A stretch of 64,000 nucleotides of DNA from Edaphobacter sp. 4G125 (GTDB lineage Bacteria; Acidobacteriota; Terriglobia; Terriglobales; Acidobacteriaceae): assembly GCF_014274685.1 (NCBI RefSeq), contig NZ_CP060393.1, positions 248,001 to 312,000 on the forward strand, read 5' to 3'. A program made the translations under genes and the position numbers. Each line of letters begins with the position of its first letter. The stretch's first letter is position 1. Below the pieces are notes generated by a model. The model was not told the DNA's origin. It ran no database searches and saw only the letters and a program-made list of their open reading frames with translations. Shown here piece by piece: positions 18,198-25,422 of this stretch.

Positions 18198-18516
18198 AGC
18201 TCTCCTGATCCATCATCGCATTCTGCAAAGAGTCTCTTTAATCATGGACCCTCCAAAACCTTGTCAAGGCCTTAATCGACGTAAACAACACGATACAAAC
18301 GAGATTTAGGTTGCAGAATCAACCTCTCCGATTCGCTATTCTATTAATAAGCAAAAAGCTCCATAAACCCCGATTCCCCTTGTTTCCATAACCCATTTGT
18401 TTTCTATATTTTGATATCTAACCGGCCTGTTTTCTATATTTTGCCGCACAGAATTCCAGTAACCGGCACAAAACAAATGGTTTATTCAAAACAAGCGACA
18501 GGGGGGCGAAAAGAAG
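18198..18516. other. AT-rich intergenic region with direct and inverted repeats
   Basis: No gene is seen in these 319 bases. TGTTTTCTATATTTTG occurs twice, at 18398-18413 and 18428-18443, exactly 30 bp apart. CCATTTGTTTT at 18394-18404 recurs inverted as AAAACAAATGG at 18470-18480, and TAACCGGC occurs twice (near 18419 and 18459). The stretch is clearly AT-richer than the genes. It could be a protein-binding region. Confidence 0.55.
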
Positions 18517-18933
18517 CTAATGGGCCTGCATCCAGTCGCGCAGGATAACGGCAGCCGCGATCTGATCGATGACATACTTGCGATCTCGGTGGTCATGTCC
18601 AGAGTCATCAAGGATCTCGTTAGCTGCAACCGAGCTGAGCCGTTCGTCCCAAAGCTCCACGGGTAAACCGGAACGCGCCTGAAGCTCCTCGGCAAACTGC
18701 TGCACTTTAGCGGCCCATGGACTTACATCGCCTGACATGTGCAGTGGATTGCCGACGACGATCTTCGTCACTTCGTGCTTGCGAATCAGGCGCAGAAGAC
18801 TCCGCATATCGTCACCGCGGCTCTTGCGCCAGAGGGTCAACAACGGCTGCGCGGTGTAACCCAGCGGATCGGAGAGCGCCACGCCGATGCGTGCCTTGCC
18901 GACGTCCAGCGCCATTACTCGTCCAGCAGTCAT
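18517..18933 (-). CDS. ruvX: Holliday junction resolvase-like RuvX (YqgF)
   Basis: A 138-aa RNase H-fold protein of the YqgF/RuvX family, implicated in pre-16S rRNA 5' end maturation or Holliday junction resolution. The N-terminal Asp motif is MALDVGKARIGVALSDP, then VVGNPLHMSGD, LWDERLSSVAA and the C-terminal HDHRDRKYVIDQIAAAVIL with the catalytic Asp. An inner ATG at 18915 is another possible start. It is followed downstream by the AT-rich repeated region and is not next to its usual partner yqgE or mltG. Confidence 0.92.
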   Translation of the reverse strand: MTAGRVMALDVGKARIGVALSDPLGYTAQPLLTLWRKSRGDDMRSLLRLIRKHEVTKIVVGNPLHMSGDVSPWAAKVQQFAEELQARSGLPVELWDERLSSVAANEILDDSGHDHRDRKYVIDQIAAAVILRDWMQAH

Positions 18934-18996
18934 AGCTCTTAGTCTATCGGGCCACGCAATAGTGCCTGAGACTATGATTGTTCGCGAGATACGCCG

Positions 18997-19095
18997 ATGA
19001 ATAGCAAATGGCTGGAACGGCTAGGTACAGTGCGCGCCTGGATGTTAGGGGCTACTTTGATCGTCGCTGGAATCGTCTGGTTGGCAAAACGCTAG
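18997..19095 (+). CDS. Possible 32-aa single-helix membrane protein
   Basis: An ATG-started frame encodes MNSKWLERLGTV and then a clear transmembrane helix (WMLGATLIVAGIVWLAKR) ending in TAG. A basic C-terminus and a single helix are typical of small membrane proteins. A weak GAGAT lies 6 bases upstream. It is divergent from ruvX. With only 33 codons, chance occurrence cannot be excluded. Confidence 0.35.
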   Translation: MNSKWLERLGTVRAWMLGATLIVAGIVWLAKR

Positions 19096-19240
19096 CTCCT
19101 TTCTACGAGAACAAACCTGCATTTCTTCCTGTAACCTCGCTGGCACGGCGGTGCTCTAACGATTCGATTGGGTAGAGTCCGCAACAGCGCTTGTATTCCG
19201 GTTTCATGACCCATCATTTGTTCATTAAGGAGATCTGCAC

Positions 19241-19546
19241 ATGTTCGATATGAAGAACCTCACACGGTTGAAGAAGCTGGATGAAAACGCACCCGAATCG
19301 ATGAAAGCATTCTGGGAGTTTGATAAAGCGGCTTTTCAACCTGGCACCATCGATGGATTACATAAACAATTGATGGCGCTTGCGGTGGCGCTGACGACAC
19401 AGTGTCCTTACTGCATCGAGTTGCATCGCCGCGCTGCCGTGCAGGCTGGCGCAACCGAACCGATGCTGGCCGAAACCGCTGTGGTCGCCGCCGCCATGCG
19501 TGCTGGCGCAGCTGTGACTCACGCAACACACCTGTTCAAAGACTAA
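19241..19546 (+). CDS. Carboxymuconolactone decarboxylase / AhpD-like protein
   Basis: A 101-aa protein of the CMD/AhpD family. The redox motif is TTQCPYCIELHRR with cysteines 55 and 58 and His62, matching the ExxxCxxCxxxH pattern, so it is more likely an AhpD-type alkylhydroperoxidase or thiol reductase than a true decarboxylase. AAGGAGAT lies 7 bases before the ATG. It precedes a weak hairpin and a Tat-exported oxidoreductase gene; the pair may not be cotranscribed. Confidence 0.9.
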   Translation: MFDMKNLTRLKKLDENAPESMKAFWEFDKAAFQPGTIDGLHKQLMALAVALTTQCPYCIELHRRAAVQAGATEPMLAETAVVAAAMRAGAAVTHATHLFKD

Positions 19547-19568
19547 TGTTGCAGGGAACGATCGAAGT

Positions 19569-19593
19569 GCCATCCTTTATCAAAAAGGATGGC
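19569..19593 (+). terminator. Stem-loop after the AhpD-like gene
   Basis: GCCATCCTTT (19569-19578) and AAAGGATGGC (19584-19593) form a perfect 10-bp stem with a 5-base loop, 22 bases after the stop. Only a weak T-rich tail (CTGATTATT) follows. Confidence 0.6.
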
Positions 19594-19666
19594 CTGATTA
19601 TTCGGCTCCCACAAGGCGCGAGCACGCATTCCTGACGCGAAGCGCGTTTCTTGGAACGATGGGGCA

Positions 19667-21253
19667 GTGTATTCTGTGCGGGTGTCGAAACCAACTGGAA
19701 AATTGCTCTCTGCGAAAACCCCTGAGACCACCGAACTCTCGCGTGTCGATCGTCGTGAATTTATCAAAACGGGTTCTCTGGCCGCTGGTGCGGTCGCGTT
19801 CGGCGTGCCTGCGCTTTTGCGTGGACAGAATCTCAACAGCAAGTTAAACATTGCCTGCATCGGAATCGGCGGGAAAGGCCGGAGTGACACGGATGCCTGC
19901 GCCGGCGAGAACATCGTCTCGTTGTGCGATGTGGATTCAGGTTCCGCGGCTTATGAGACTCAGACCAAGAAATATCCGAACGCGAAGTTCTACAAGGATT
20001 TCCGCCAGATGCTGGATCAGATGGGCGATCGGATCGATGCGGTGACGGTTTCGACACCGGATCACATGCATGCAATCGTAGCGTCAATGGCGATGAAGAG
20101 AAACAAGGCTGTATTTTGCCAGAAACCGCTGACGCAAACGATCTATGAAGCGCGTTATTTGCGGCAGATGGCCCACAAGAGAAAACTCGTTACACAGATG
20201 GGCAATCAGGGCAGTGCCTCGGACGGTTTGCGTCGCGCGGTGGAGACGATCCAGGACGGACTCATTGGACAAGTGCATGAAGTTCACGTCTGGACGAACC
20301 GCCCGGTTTGGCCGCAGGCAATGGAGCGTCCAGCTGGAGAAGACCCAGTTCCTGCGACATTAGATTGGGATATGTGGATTGGACCGGCTCCAATGCGGCC
20401 CTATAAGGGCAGCCGCAATCCAAAGGATCGAGATGGAATTTATGAGCCGTTTAATTGGCGTGGCTGGCAGGATTTCGGCACCGGTGCGCTGGGCGACATG
20501 GCCTGCCACACAGTCAATATGCCGTTTCGCGCTCTAGATCTCGATCACCCGACAGAGATTGAAGCGATGCCTCTCGGCCCAATGAACAAGGAATCGTATC
20601 CCCTCGGCTCCAAAATCCGTTTCGCCTTTCCCAAACGCAAAGGCCGCATTCCCCTTGAGCATCCGCACCTGTTCCACCATTACAGAAAGATTGAGCACGA
20701 CCCGGTGACACTGTGGTGGTACGACGGCGGCCAGCCTGACCCAGCAGCCCGTGGCGGCCATGACCTGAGCAACAAGCCGCCGATCGAATTGACCGCCGAT
20801 ATCGTCGCGCTGCAAGGCAAGGTTCCCAATAGCGGTTGTCTGCTGATTGGCGATAGAGGAACAGTGTTTTCACCGGACGATTATGGAACCAATTTCTTCG
20901 TGAAGCTGAAGGGCGAAGAAAAGTTCGTCCACTACCTCGAACACCCGGCTATGGCGCAATATCCGGAGCGGATCCCTCGCAACCTTCATCCCGGAAATCT
21001 CCTTCATCCTGCAAATCTCGTTCTTGCCCATGCGCAGGAATGGCTCACTGCTATCAAGGAAAACAAGCCGGAGATGTGCTACTCGCGTTTTGATGTCGCA
21101 GCACGTCTCACAGAGATCATGCTGCTGGGCTGCGTGTCATTGCGTGCCGGCCAGAAGATCGAATGGGACGGACCGAAGATGGTTGCGGAAAATTGTCCTC
21201 AGGCGGCGCAGTTTATACGGCGGCAAGACCGTTCCGGTTGGGATCTTTCCTGA
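19667..21253 (+). CDS. Tat-exported Gfo/Idh/MocA family oxidoreductase
   Basis: A 528-aa NAD(P)-dependent oxidoreductase-like protein. A twin-arginine signal (VDRREFIKTGSLAAGAVAFG) lies at about residues 28-47, so it is probably exported folded with its cofactor. The Rossmann domain begins at LNIACIGIGGKG, with DAVTVSTPDHMHA and CQKPLTQTIYEAR (the usual EKP replaced by QKP). The long C-terminal domain is typical of the exported subfamily in Planctomycetes and Acidobacteria acting on sugars or inositol. The start is a GTG with a weak GGGG upstream; a later start would shorten only the pre-signal region. Confidence 0.88.
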   Translation: MYSVRVSKPTGKLLSAKTPETTELSRVDRREFIKTGSLAAGAVAFGVPALLRGQNLNSKLNIACIGIGGKGRSDTDACAGENIVSLCDVDSGSAAYETQTKKYPNAKFYKDFRQMLDQMGDRIDAVTVSTPDHMHAIVASMAMKRNKAVFCQKPLTQTIYEARYLRQMAHKRKLVTQMGNQGSASDGLRRAVETIQDGLIGQVHEVHVWTNRPVWPQAMERPAGEDPVPATLDWDMWIGPAPMRPYKGSRNPKDRDGIYEPFNWRGWQDFGTGALGDMACHTVNMPFRALDLDHPTEIEAMPLGPMNKESYPLGSKIRFAFPKRKGRIPLEHPHLFHHYRKIEHDPVTLWWYDGGQPDPAARGGHDLSNKPPIELTADIVALQGKVPNSGCLLIGDRGTVFSPDDYGTNFFVKLKGEEKFVHYLEHPAMAQYPERIPRNLHPGNLLHPANLVLAHAQEWLTAIKENKPEMCYSRFDVAARLTEIMLLGCVSLRAGQKIEWDGPKMVAENCPQAAQFIRRQDRSGWDLS

Positions 21254-21409
21254 TGTACTATCCTCGACGAACCAAATAGGTATTACCGCTCAAAATGAAT
21301 GGGAATAGCATATTGGCTCTGCATGTCGCGCAGTTTTAGAGCACTTCCAGAAGTTACTGGATGCTCTGGATTCCAATCCTGCTTAGTGCATATATGCCTT
21401 CTCCGCCCG

Positions 21410-22156
21410 TTACAAATCCTGCTTTACCGTGATCCACATGCTTATGATCACAAGCCCGAAGGCAGCGGCTAGAAAACCGGCGATAGGGAGGAGGGCATAG
21501 GTGTTCGTCCAAAGCATCGTCGCTCGGTCGAGGTAACGAGGGAAGAGCCCACTCATAAAGTCGGCTACATGCAGGGGGAAGCGTCTGAGACCGGGATAGC
21601 GAACCGCCGCGAGGTAAAAGACGTACGTGATATACGCGACGGCGAGCGAGACGTACTCACTGGGAAAGAGCACTGACGCGAGAAACGAGATGGCGTAGGT
21701 GAAGATGCCTCCTGCAGCCCATAGTGGGATGAAGCGCAGGGAGTAGCCCAGCGGGAGCTGTTGGCCAATTCCCTGCGATGCCGCGGTAACAACGAGCGAC
21801 GGAATGAGAGCAAGCACAAACACCTGCAATACGCCGAGTACAGCTCGCGAGGCGATGAGGCTGGAGCGGCTGACTGGAAGCGCGAGCGTGAAGCCAAGCG
21901 TATTTTGCTTACGGTCGCGCTGTAATCCACCCAGCCCCAGAAGAAGGCAGCTGAGTTGCAGGATGCCACGCGTGGCTCCGCCGAAGATGGTCCAATGGAT
22001 GTACTGTGTGTAATTGTGAACGTGCGACGTTGCATTCGCGATGGCGGGGTAGAGGCGGCTTTGAAAGAGTGTGTAGACCAGACACATCAGGGTGATGATG
22101 GCGGCGCTGAGCAGGAACCGCAAACTACTTTCACGCCAGGCTTTATACCAGAGCAT
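21410..22156 (-). CDS. ABC transporter permease (second of a pair)
   Basis: A 248-aa integral membrane protein with about six helices, starting MLWYKAWRES, nearly the same start as the adjacent permease (MLWYKSFREL). Both share GFTLALPVSR after helix 2, showing they are paralogues from a duplication. They probably form a heterodimeric channel with the ATPase encoded upstream. An AGGAG ribosome binding site precedes the start at 22156. It is the last gene of a four-gene operon led by a GntR regulator. The substrate is unknown. Confidence 0.85.
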   Translation of the reverse strand: MLWYKAWRESSLRFLLSAAIITLMCLVYTLFQSRLYPAIANATSHVHNYTQYIHWTIFGGATRGILQLSCLLLGLGGLQRDRKQNTLGFTLALPVSRSSLIASRAVLGVLQVFVLALIPSLVVTAASQGIGQQLPLGYSLRFIPLWAAGGIFTYAISFLASVLFPSEYVSLAVAYITYVFYLAAVRYPGLRRFPLHVADFMSGLFPRYLDRATMLWTNTYALLPIAGFLAAAFGLVIISMWITVKQDL

Positions 22157-22166
22157 ATGTGCTCTC

Positions 22167-22904
22167 CTAGAAGTCGAGCGGCTGAATACGCCGTATAGCA
22201 AGAACAATAAAAACCGCGCTGACAGCAAGCATGATGGCTAATGCGAACCAGGGCAACGGAGCGACGAGCAGATGCTGGGTTTCGTTGAAAAAGGGCATAT
22301 CCTCACCGTTGATAATGTCGAAGATGTCGAGCATGCGCAGGCGCGCGAACCAGGGAAGATTGAGCAACACACCATAGAGCATGAGCGATGGAATCGCGAG
22401 CAACACTGCGATATAGTCGCCCTCGATGCGATGGGCAAGCAGAAAAGTAAAGCCGTAAAAGATTGCACCGCAAGCAGCCCAGAGAGCGAAGAAGCCCGCC
22501 GTCTGCGCAGCCGGATAGAACTCGCCAACATAGCGCGATGTGAGGGGCACAGCGAAGATGGGTACAGCCGCGATGGCCAGCACACCACAATAACCAATAA
22601 CGGCACGGGTGATCACGATACTCCGTCGACTGACAGGAAGCGCTAGCGTGAAACCGGCAGTACCGTGATTGCGCTCCTGCAACAGACCTCCGGAACCAAG
22701 GATGATGGAGAGAATGAGGAAGATATCGCGGCCGATGCTGCTGTAGACCGACTTCCAGACATAAGCGATGTAAGTCATGGGCGCGTCGGCATGGGTACGC
22801 ATAGTGTGCTGATTGAGGACGATCAGCACACACGCAACAGTCATAGCAGCCATGCCGACAAGAGTGATCGTGCGAAGCTCGCGAAAAGATTTATACCAGA
22901 GCAT
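22167..22904 (-). CDS. ABC transporter permease (first of a pair)
   Basis: A 245-aa membrane protein with about six helices, starting MLWYKSFRELRTITL and containing GFTLALPVSRRSIVITRAV, a segment shared with the following permease. The start at 22904 lies 14 bases inside the end of the ATPase gene and has GGGGAG upstream, indicating translational coupling. It belongs to ABC-2 type exporters. A frame open further upstream to 23126 is only a shadow of the ATPase gene. Confidence 0.85.
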   Translation of the reverse strand: MLWYKSFRELRTITLVGMAAMTVACVLIVLNQHTMRTHADAPMTYIAYVWKSVYSSIGRDIFLILSIILGSGGLLQERNHGTAGFTLALPVSRRSIVITRAVIGYCGVLAIAAVPIFAVPLTSRYVGEFYPAAQTAGFFALWAACGAIFYGFTFLLAHRIEGDYIAVLLAIPSLMLYGVLLNLPWFARLRMLDIFDIINGEDMPFFNETQHLLVAPLPWFALAIMLAVSAVFIVLAIRRIQPLDF

Positions 22905-23841
22905 CTTCGCGCTCCCCTTGCTGTTCCAGGCCACGCTGCTGATCCTGGCGATTTCGTTCATGCACCGTCTCCAGAAAAATCTCGCGAAGATTGACGGGAG
23001 AGATATGGATATCGACTGCTCCGCGATCACGTCCCATCTGAGAGATAGCATCGGCGTTGCTGCTGGCGAGGATAGTGATCTGACGGCCATCGCTGCGTAT
23101 CTTCTCGACGCCGAGAATGGGCTCAAGTCGCGGCGCTACGGTAGAGAAGCCGAGGGAGACGCGGCGGTAGTTCTCGCGAATCTGCTCGAGCGACATATCG
23201 AGTACCGCAACACCGTGGTCGATCATCAGGATGTCGTCAGCGATGCGCTCTACCTCTGAGAGCTGATGCGAAGAAAAGAAAACCGTAGTTCCGTTGGCCG
23301 GTGCACTGACGAGCGTCTGCAATAGCTCTTCAATTGATACGGGGTCAAGACCCTCGGTGGGCTCGTCGAGAATCAGCAACTCCGGACGACGCGAGAGTGC
23401 AAGCAGGAGCGCAAGCTTCGTCCGCATACCTTTGGAGAGGGCCTTGACCTTGCGGCCAGGCGGAAGGCGGTATTCAGCGAGCAGACGACGCTCGACCTCT
23501 GGCCGCCAATCGCGATAGAAGGAGCGGGTGAAACGAATCAGCTCGGCGACAGTCATGTAACCGTAGAGACCCTTGTCTTCACCGACGTAGGCGATGCGAC
23601 GACGGATCTCGATACTCTGCCTGGGATCGTCGATGCGGTAACCCAGGACAGTACCGACGCCAGAGGTAGGTCGGATCATGCCAAGAAGCATCTTGATGGT
23701 GGAGCTCTTGCCAGCGCCGTTCCGGCCAAGGAAACCGGTGATGCGTTCGGCACGAACGCGACAGTTGAGGTGGTCGACTGCGCGGAAGTTTCCGTAGTCT
23801 TTGGTGAGGTCAGTGGTATGGATGACACGCTCAGGAATCAT
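22891..23841 (-). CDS. ABC transporter ATP-binding protein
   Basis: A 316-aa ATPase of the ABC-2/DrrA-like class. Walker A GRNGAGKS is at 39-46, the signature reads LSKGM at 135-139 (variant of LSGGQ), Walker B LLILDE at 155-160 followed by PTEGLDP, and the switch histidine is in FFSSHQL. A C-terminal extension of about 90 residues follows. It overlaps the regulator gene by ATGA and the next permease by 14 bases, so the four genes form one operon. YtrA-type GntR/ABC operons usually respond to cell-envelope stress; that role is inferred here. Confidence 0.92.
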   Translation of the reverse strand: MIPERVIHTTDLTKDYGNFRAVDHLNCRVRAERITGFLGRNGAGKSSTIKMLLGMIRPTSGVGTVLGYRIDDPRQSIEIRRRIAYVGEDKGLYGYMTVAELIRFTRSFYRDWRPEVERRLLAEYRLPPGRKVKALSKGMRTKLALLLALSRRPELLILDEPTEGLDPVSIEELLQTLVSAPANGTTVFFSSHQLSEVERIADDILMIDHGVAVLDMSLEQIRENYRRVSLGFSTVAPRLEPILGVEKIRSDGRQITILASSNADAISQMGRDRGAVDIHISPVNLREIFLETVHERNRQDQQRGLEQQGEREDALV

Positions 23842-24230
23842 GATTTCCTCGCAATAGCAGCCGTATGGATGAGCCGTGCTTCGAAGAGGCGGCGAATCTC
23901 ATCAGCGGAGAACCCGTCATCAAGCAGTTCTTCGACGACGTCGCTGACGCGGGTTTGCGCTTTAAGCAGCTTGGCCGCCCGCTTACCGTTGCGCGGAGCC
24001 GTGATAAAGGCACCTGAGCCATGGCGCAGCTCCAGCAAGCCTTCGTGTTGCAACTCGATATATGCCTTGGCGACGGTGTTGTGGCTAATGACAAGCTCTT
24101 CGGCAAGAGTGCGAATACTAGGCATCAAATCACCCTCTTGCAGAACGCCCGTCTCAACAGCGTGGCGCACCTGTTCCATAAGCTGTAAATAGAGTGGATG
24201 ACCTGAAGCGGGATTAAGTCGAAAGATCAT
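23838..24230 (-). CDS. GntR family regulator, YtrA type
   Basis: A 130-aa regulator with an N-terminal GntR winged helix-turn-helix: HPLYLQLMEQVRHAVETGVL, GDLMPSIRTLAEELVISHNTVAKAY and LRHGSGAFI. The short C-terminal region (about 50 residues) is typical of the YtrA subfamily, which controls adjacent ABC transporters. The start at 24230 begins the conserved MIFRLNP...HPLYLQL segment. No Shine-Dalgarno sequence is present, and a possible -10 box ends 7 bases before the ATG, so a leaderless mRNA is possible. It overlaps the ATPase gene by 4 bases. Confidence 0.9.
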   Translation of the reverse strand: MIFRLNPASGHPLYLQLMEQVRHAVETGVLQEGDLMPSIRTLAEELVISHNTVAKAYIELQHEGLLELRHGSGAFITAPRNGKRAAKLLKAQTRVSDVVEELLDDGFSADEIRRLFEARLIHTAAIARKS

Positions 24231-24237
24231 GCCGCAA

Positions 24238-24268
24238 ACTGTACCACAGTACTGGTACATTAAGTCAA
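24238..24268 (-). promoter_or_regulatory. Promoter with TGTACCA-N6-TGGTACA operator of the GntR-ABC operon
   Basis: TGTACCA (24240-24246) and TGGTACA (24253-24259) form a perfect inverted repeat with 6-base spacer, the form expected for a YtrA-type GntR dimer. On the minus strand a TTGACT box (24263-24268) and TACAGT (24238-24243), 19 bp apart, bracket it. The operator therefore covers the core promoter and suggests autorepression. Promoter boxes are tentative; the palindrome is certain. Confidence 0.65.
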
Positions 24269-24409
24269 TCATTCAAATTCTTCTATCCGCAAAAATGTGT
24301 ACCCTCGCCTTATATAGCCGACCCAGAACATCTATAGGCTTCGGCACAAAGGAAATTCCCTGGCCTGAGCCAGGGAATTAGATCGTTAAGACTAGGAAGA
24401 ACTGGTTCT

Positions 24410-25150
24410 CTAGCGCCGTTTGGTGCGATGCGAACGTGCGTGATGGGAACGTTTGGCACGCGGCGAGTACGTCCATTGACGAACCGGCCCGACATCCACA
24501 TGGATAAACTGTGCCTTCGGGTAATATCCCACGCCACCGGCGTCGAGCGACAGGGCGGCATCGCGCAACCGCGCAGCCGGGACTCCGGGAACACGAAGGT
24601 CGATCGCCTTGGCCTCGATGTGTTGCGAGTGCAGAGCAGCATTCGTGGTACCGCTCTCACGCAAAGCGTCATTGGTCTCCTGCGTACGATAGGCGGAAAG
24701 GATATTGACTGGGCTACCGACTTTGCCGACCTTCGCCAGCATCGTATGCAGCACATCGAAGGTGCGCGGATCGTACTCGCTCACCTCCTCGTTATGACTA
24801 TCCCGGAGAAACTGATTCAGCTTGTCGAGAGCTTCGGGAATGTAAGTATCGCCGATGCGATAGACCACATCGAGGACCTCGCCGGTGTAGGTGCGCACCA
24901 GCTTCAACTCGTAGGGCTGACCGTCGGGGGTAAGCTCGTCTTCGTCGTCGGGCAGGAAACCGACAGCAGGCATCGTGACATTAACGAAAGCGTGTGCGAG
25001 CGTGTGCAGCCGAGGGTGCCTGCGGGCCGATGGCTTGCGAGAACTCGCTGCCGATGCCGGGACAACGCCCACGAGCACTACGGCAAGAAACGCGGCGAGT
25101 CTGCGCGAGCAGACAAACGACCGTACAAAATCAGACAACGAAAAAGGCAA
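24410..25150 (-). CDS. DUF882 (YcbK-type) peptidase M15-like protein
   Basis: A 246-aa exported protein of the DUF882 family, related to M15 D-Ala-D-Ala carboxypeptidases and to E. coli YcbK (MepK), so a murein hydrolase role is likely. Motifs are ILSAYRTQETN, HSQHIEAKAIDLR with zinc-ligand-like His and Asp, and GGVGYYPKAQFIHVDVGPVR near the C-terminus. A TTG at 25150 preceded by AGGAG (25161-25165) is the best start. It gives a basic region then a signal segment (RRLAAFLAVVLVGVVPASA). The frame continues upstream into a palindromic non-coding stretch. Confidence 0.86.
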   Translation of the reverse strand: MPFSLSDFVRSFVCSRRLAAFLAVVLVGVVPASAASSRKPSARRHPRLHTLAHAFVNVTMPAVGFLPDDEDELTPDGQPYELKLVRTYTGEVLDVVYRIGDTYIPEALDKLNQFLRDSHNEEVSEYDPRTFDVLHTMLAKVGKVGSPVNILSAYRTQETNDALRESGTTNAALHSQHIEAKAIDLRVPGVPAARLRDAALSLDAGGVGYYPKAQFIHVDVGPVRQWTYSPRAKRSHHARSHRTKRR

Positions 25151-25178
25151 ACCGGAAACACTCCTGTAGGTATCGATA

Positions 25179-25233
25179 CTGCATATGCAGATTGGGGGAT
25201 GCAAATGCAGGTTCGCAATCTGCATTTGCATCC
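25179..25233. repeat. Perfect 14-bp inverted repeat plus 12-bp palindrome upstream of DUF882 gene
   Basis: GGATGCAAATGCAG (25197-25210) and CTGCATTTGCATCC (25220-25233) are exact inverses with a 9-base loop. Beside them is the palindrome CTGCATATGCAG (25179-25190). All share the TGCAnnTGCA theme. They lie 14-83 bases upstream of the DUF882 AGGAG and could be an operator or a 5' leader hairpin. Confidence 0.6.
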
Positions 25234-25314
25234 TACGATTGTACGAAAGAATCCGGAAGTGGGGATCTACAACAAAAGCGTAATTTTCCACCGTGGTTCC
25301 ACATTAGGGACGGG

Positions 25315-25400
25315 GTCTGGTATTGGGCCGAAAGCGGACTTTTCTTCTGTGGCAACGGGGCAGCCTTCGGTCGGAATGACACAATGGCGGATTGTCCCGT
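25315..25400 (-). repeat. Dispersed intergenic repeat, inverted copy
   Basis: Read on the minus strand this contains TGTCATTCCGACCGAAGG flanked by an imperfect inverted repeat (CAACGGGACAATCCGC and GCCCCGTTGCC). It matches the core of the repeats near 17283, 27709 and 47583. It lies between the DUF882 and GH92 genes, both minus strand. Confidence 0.6.
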
Positions 25401-25422
25401 TGCCTGCTAACTCACCGTCCTG

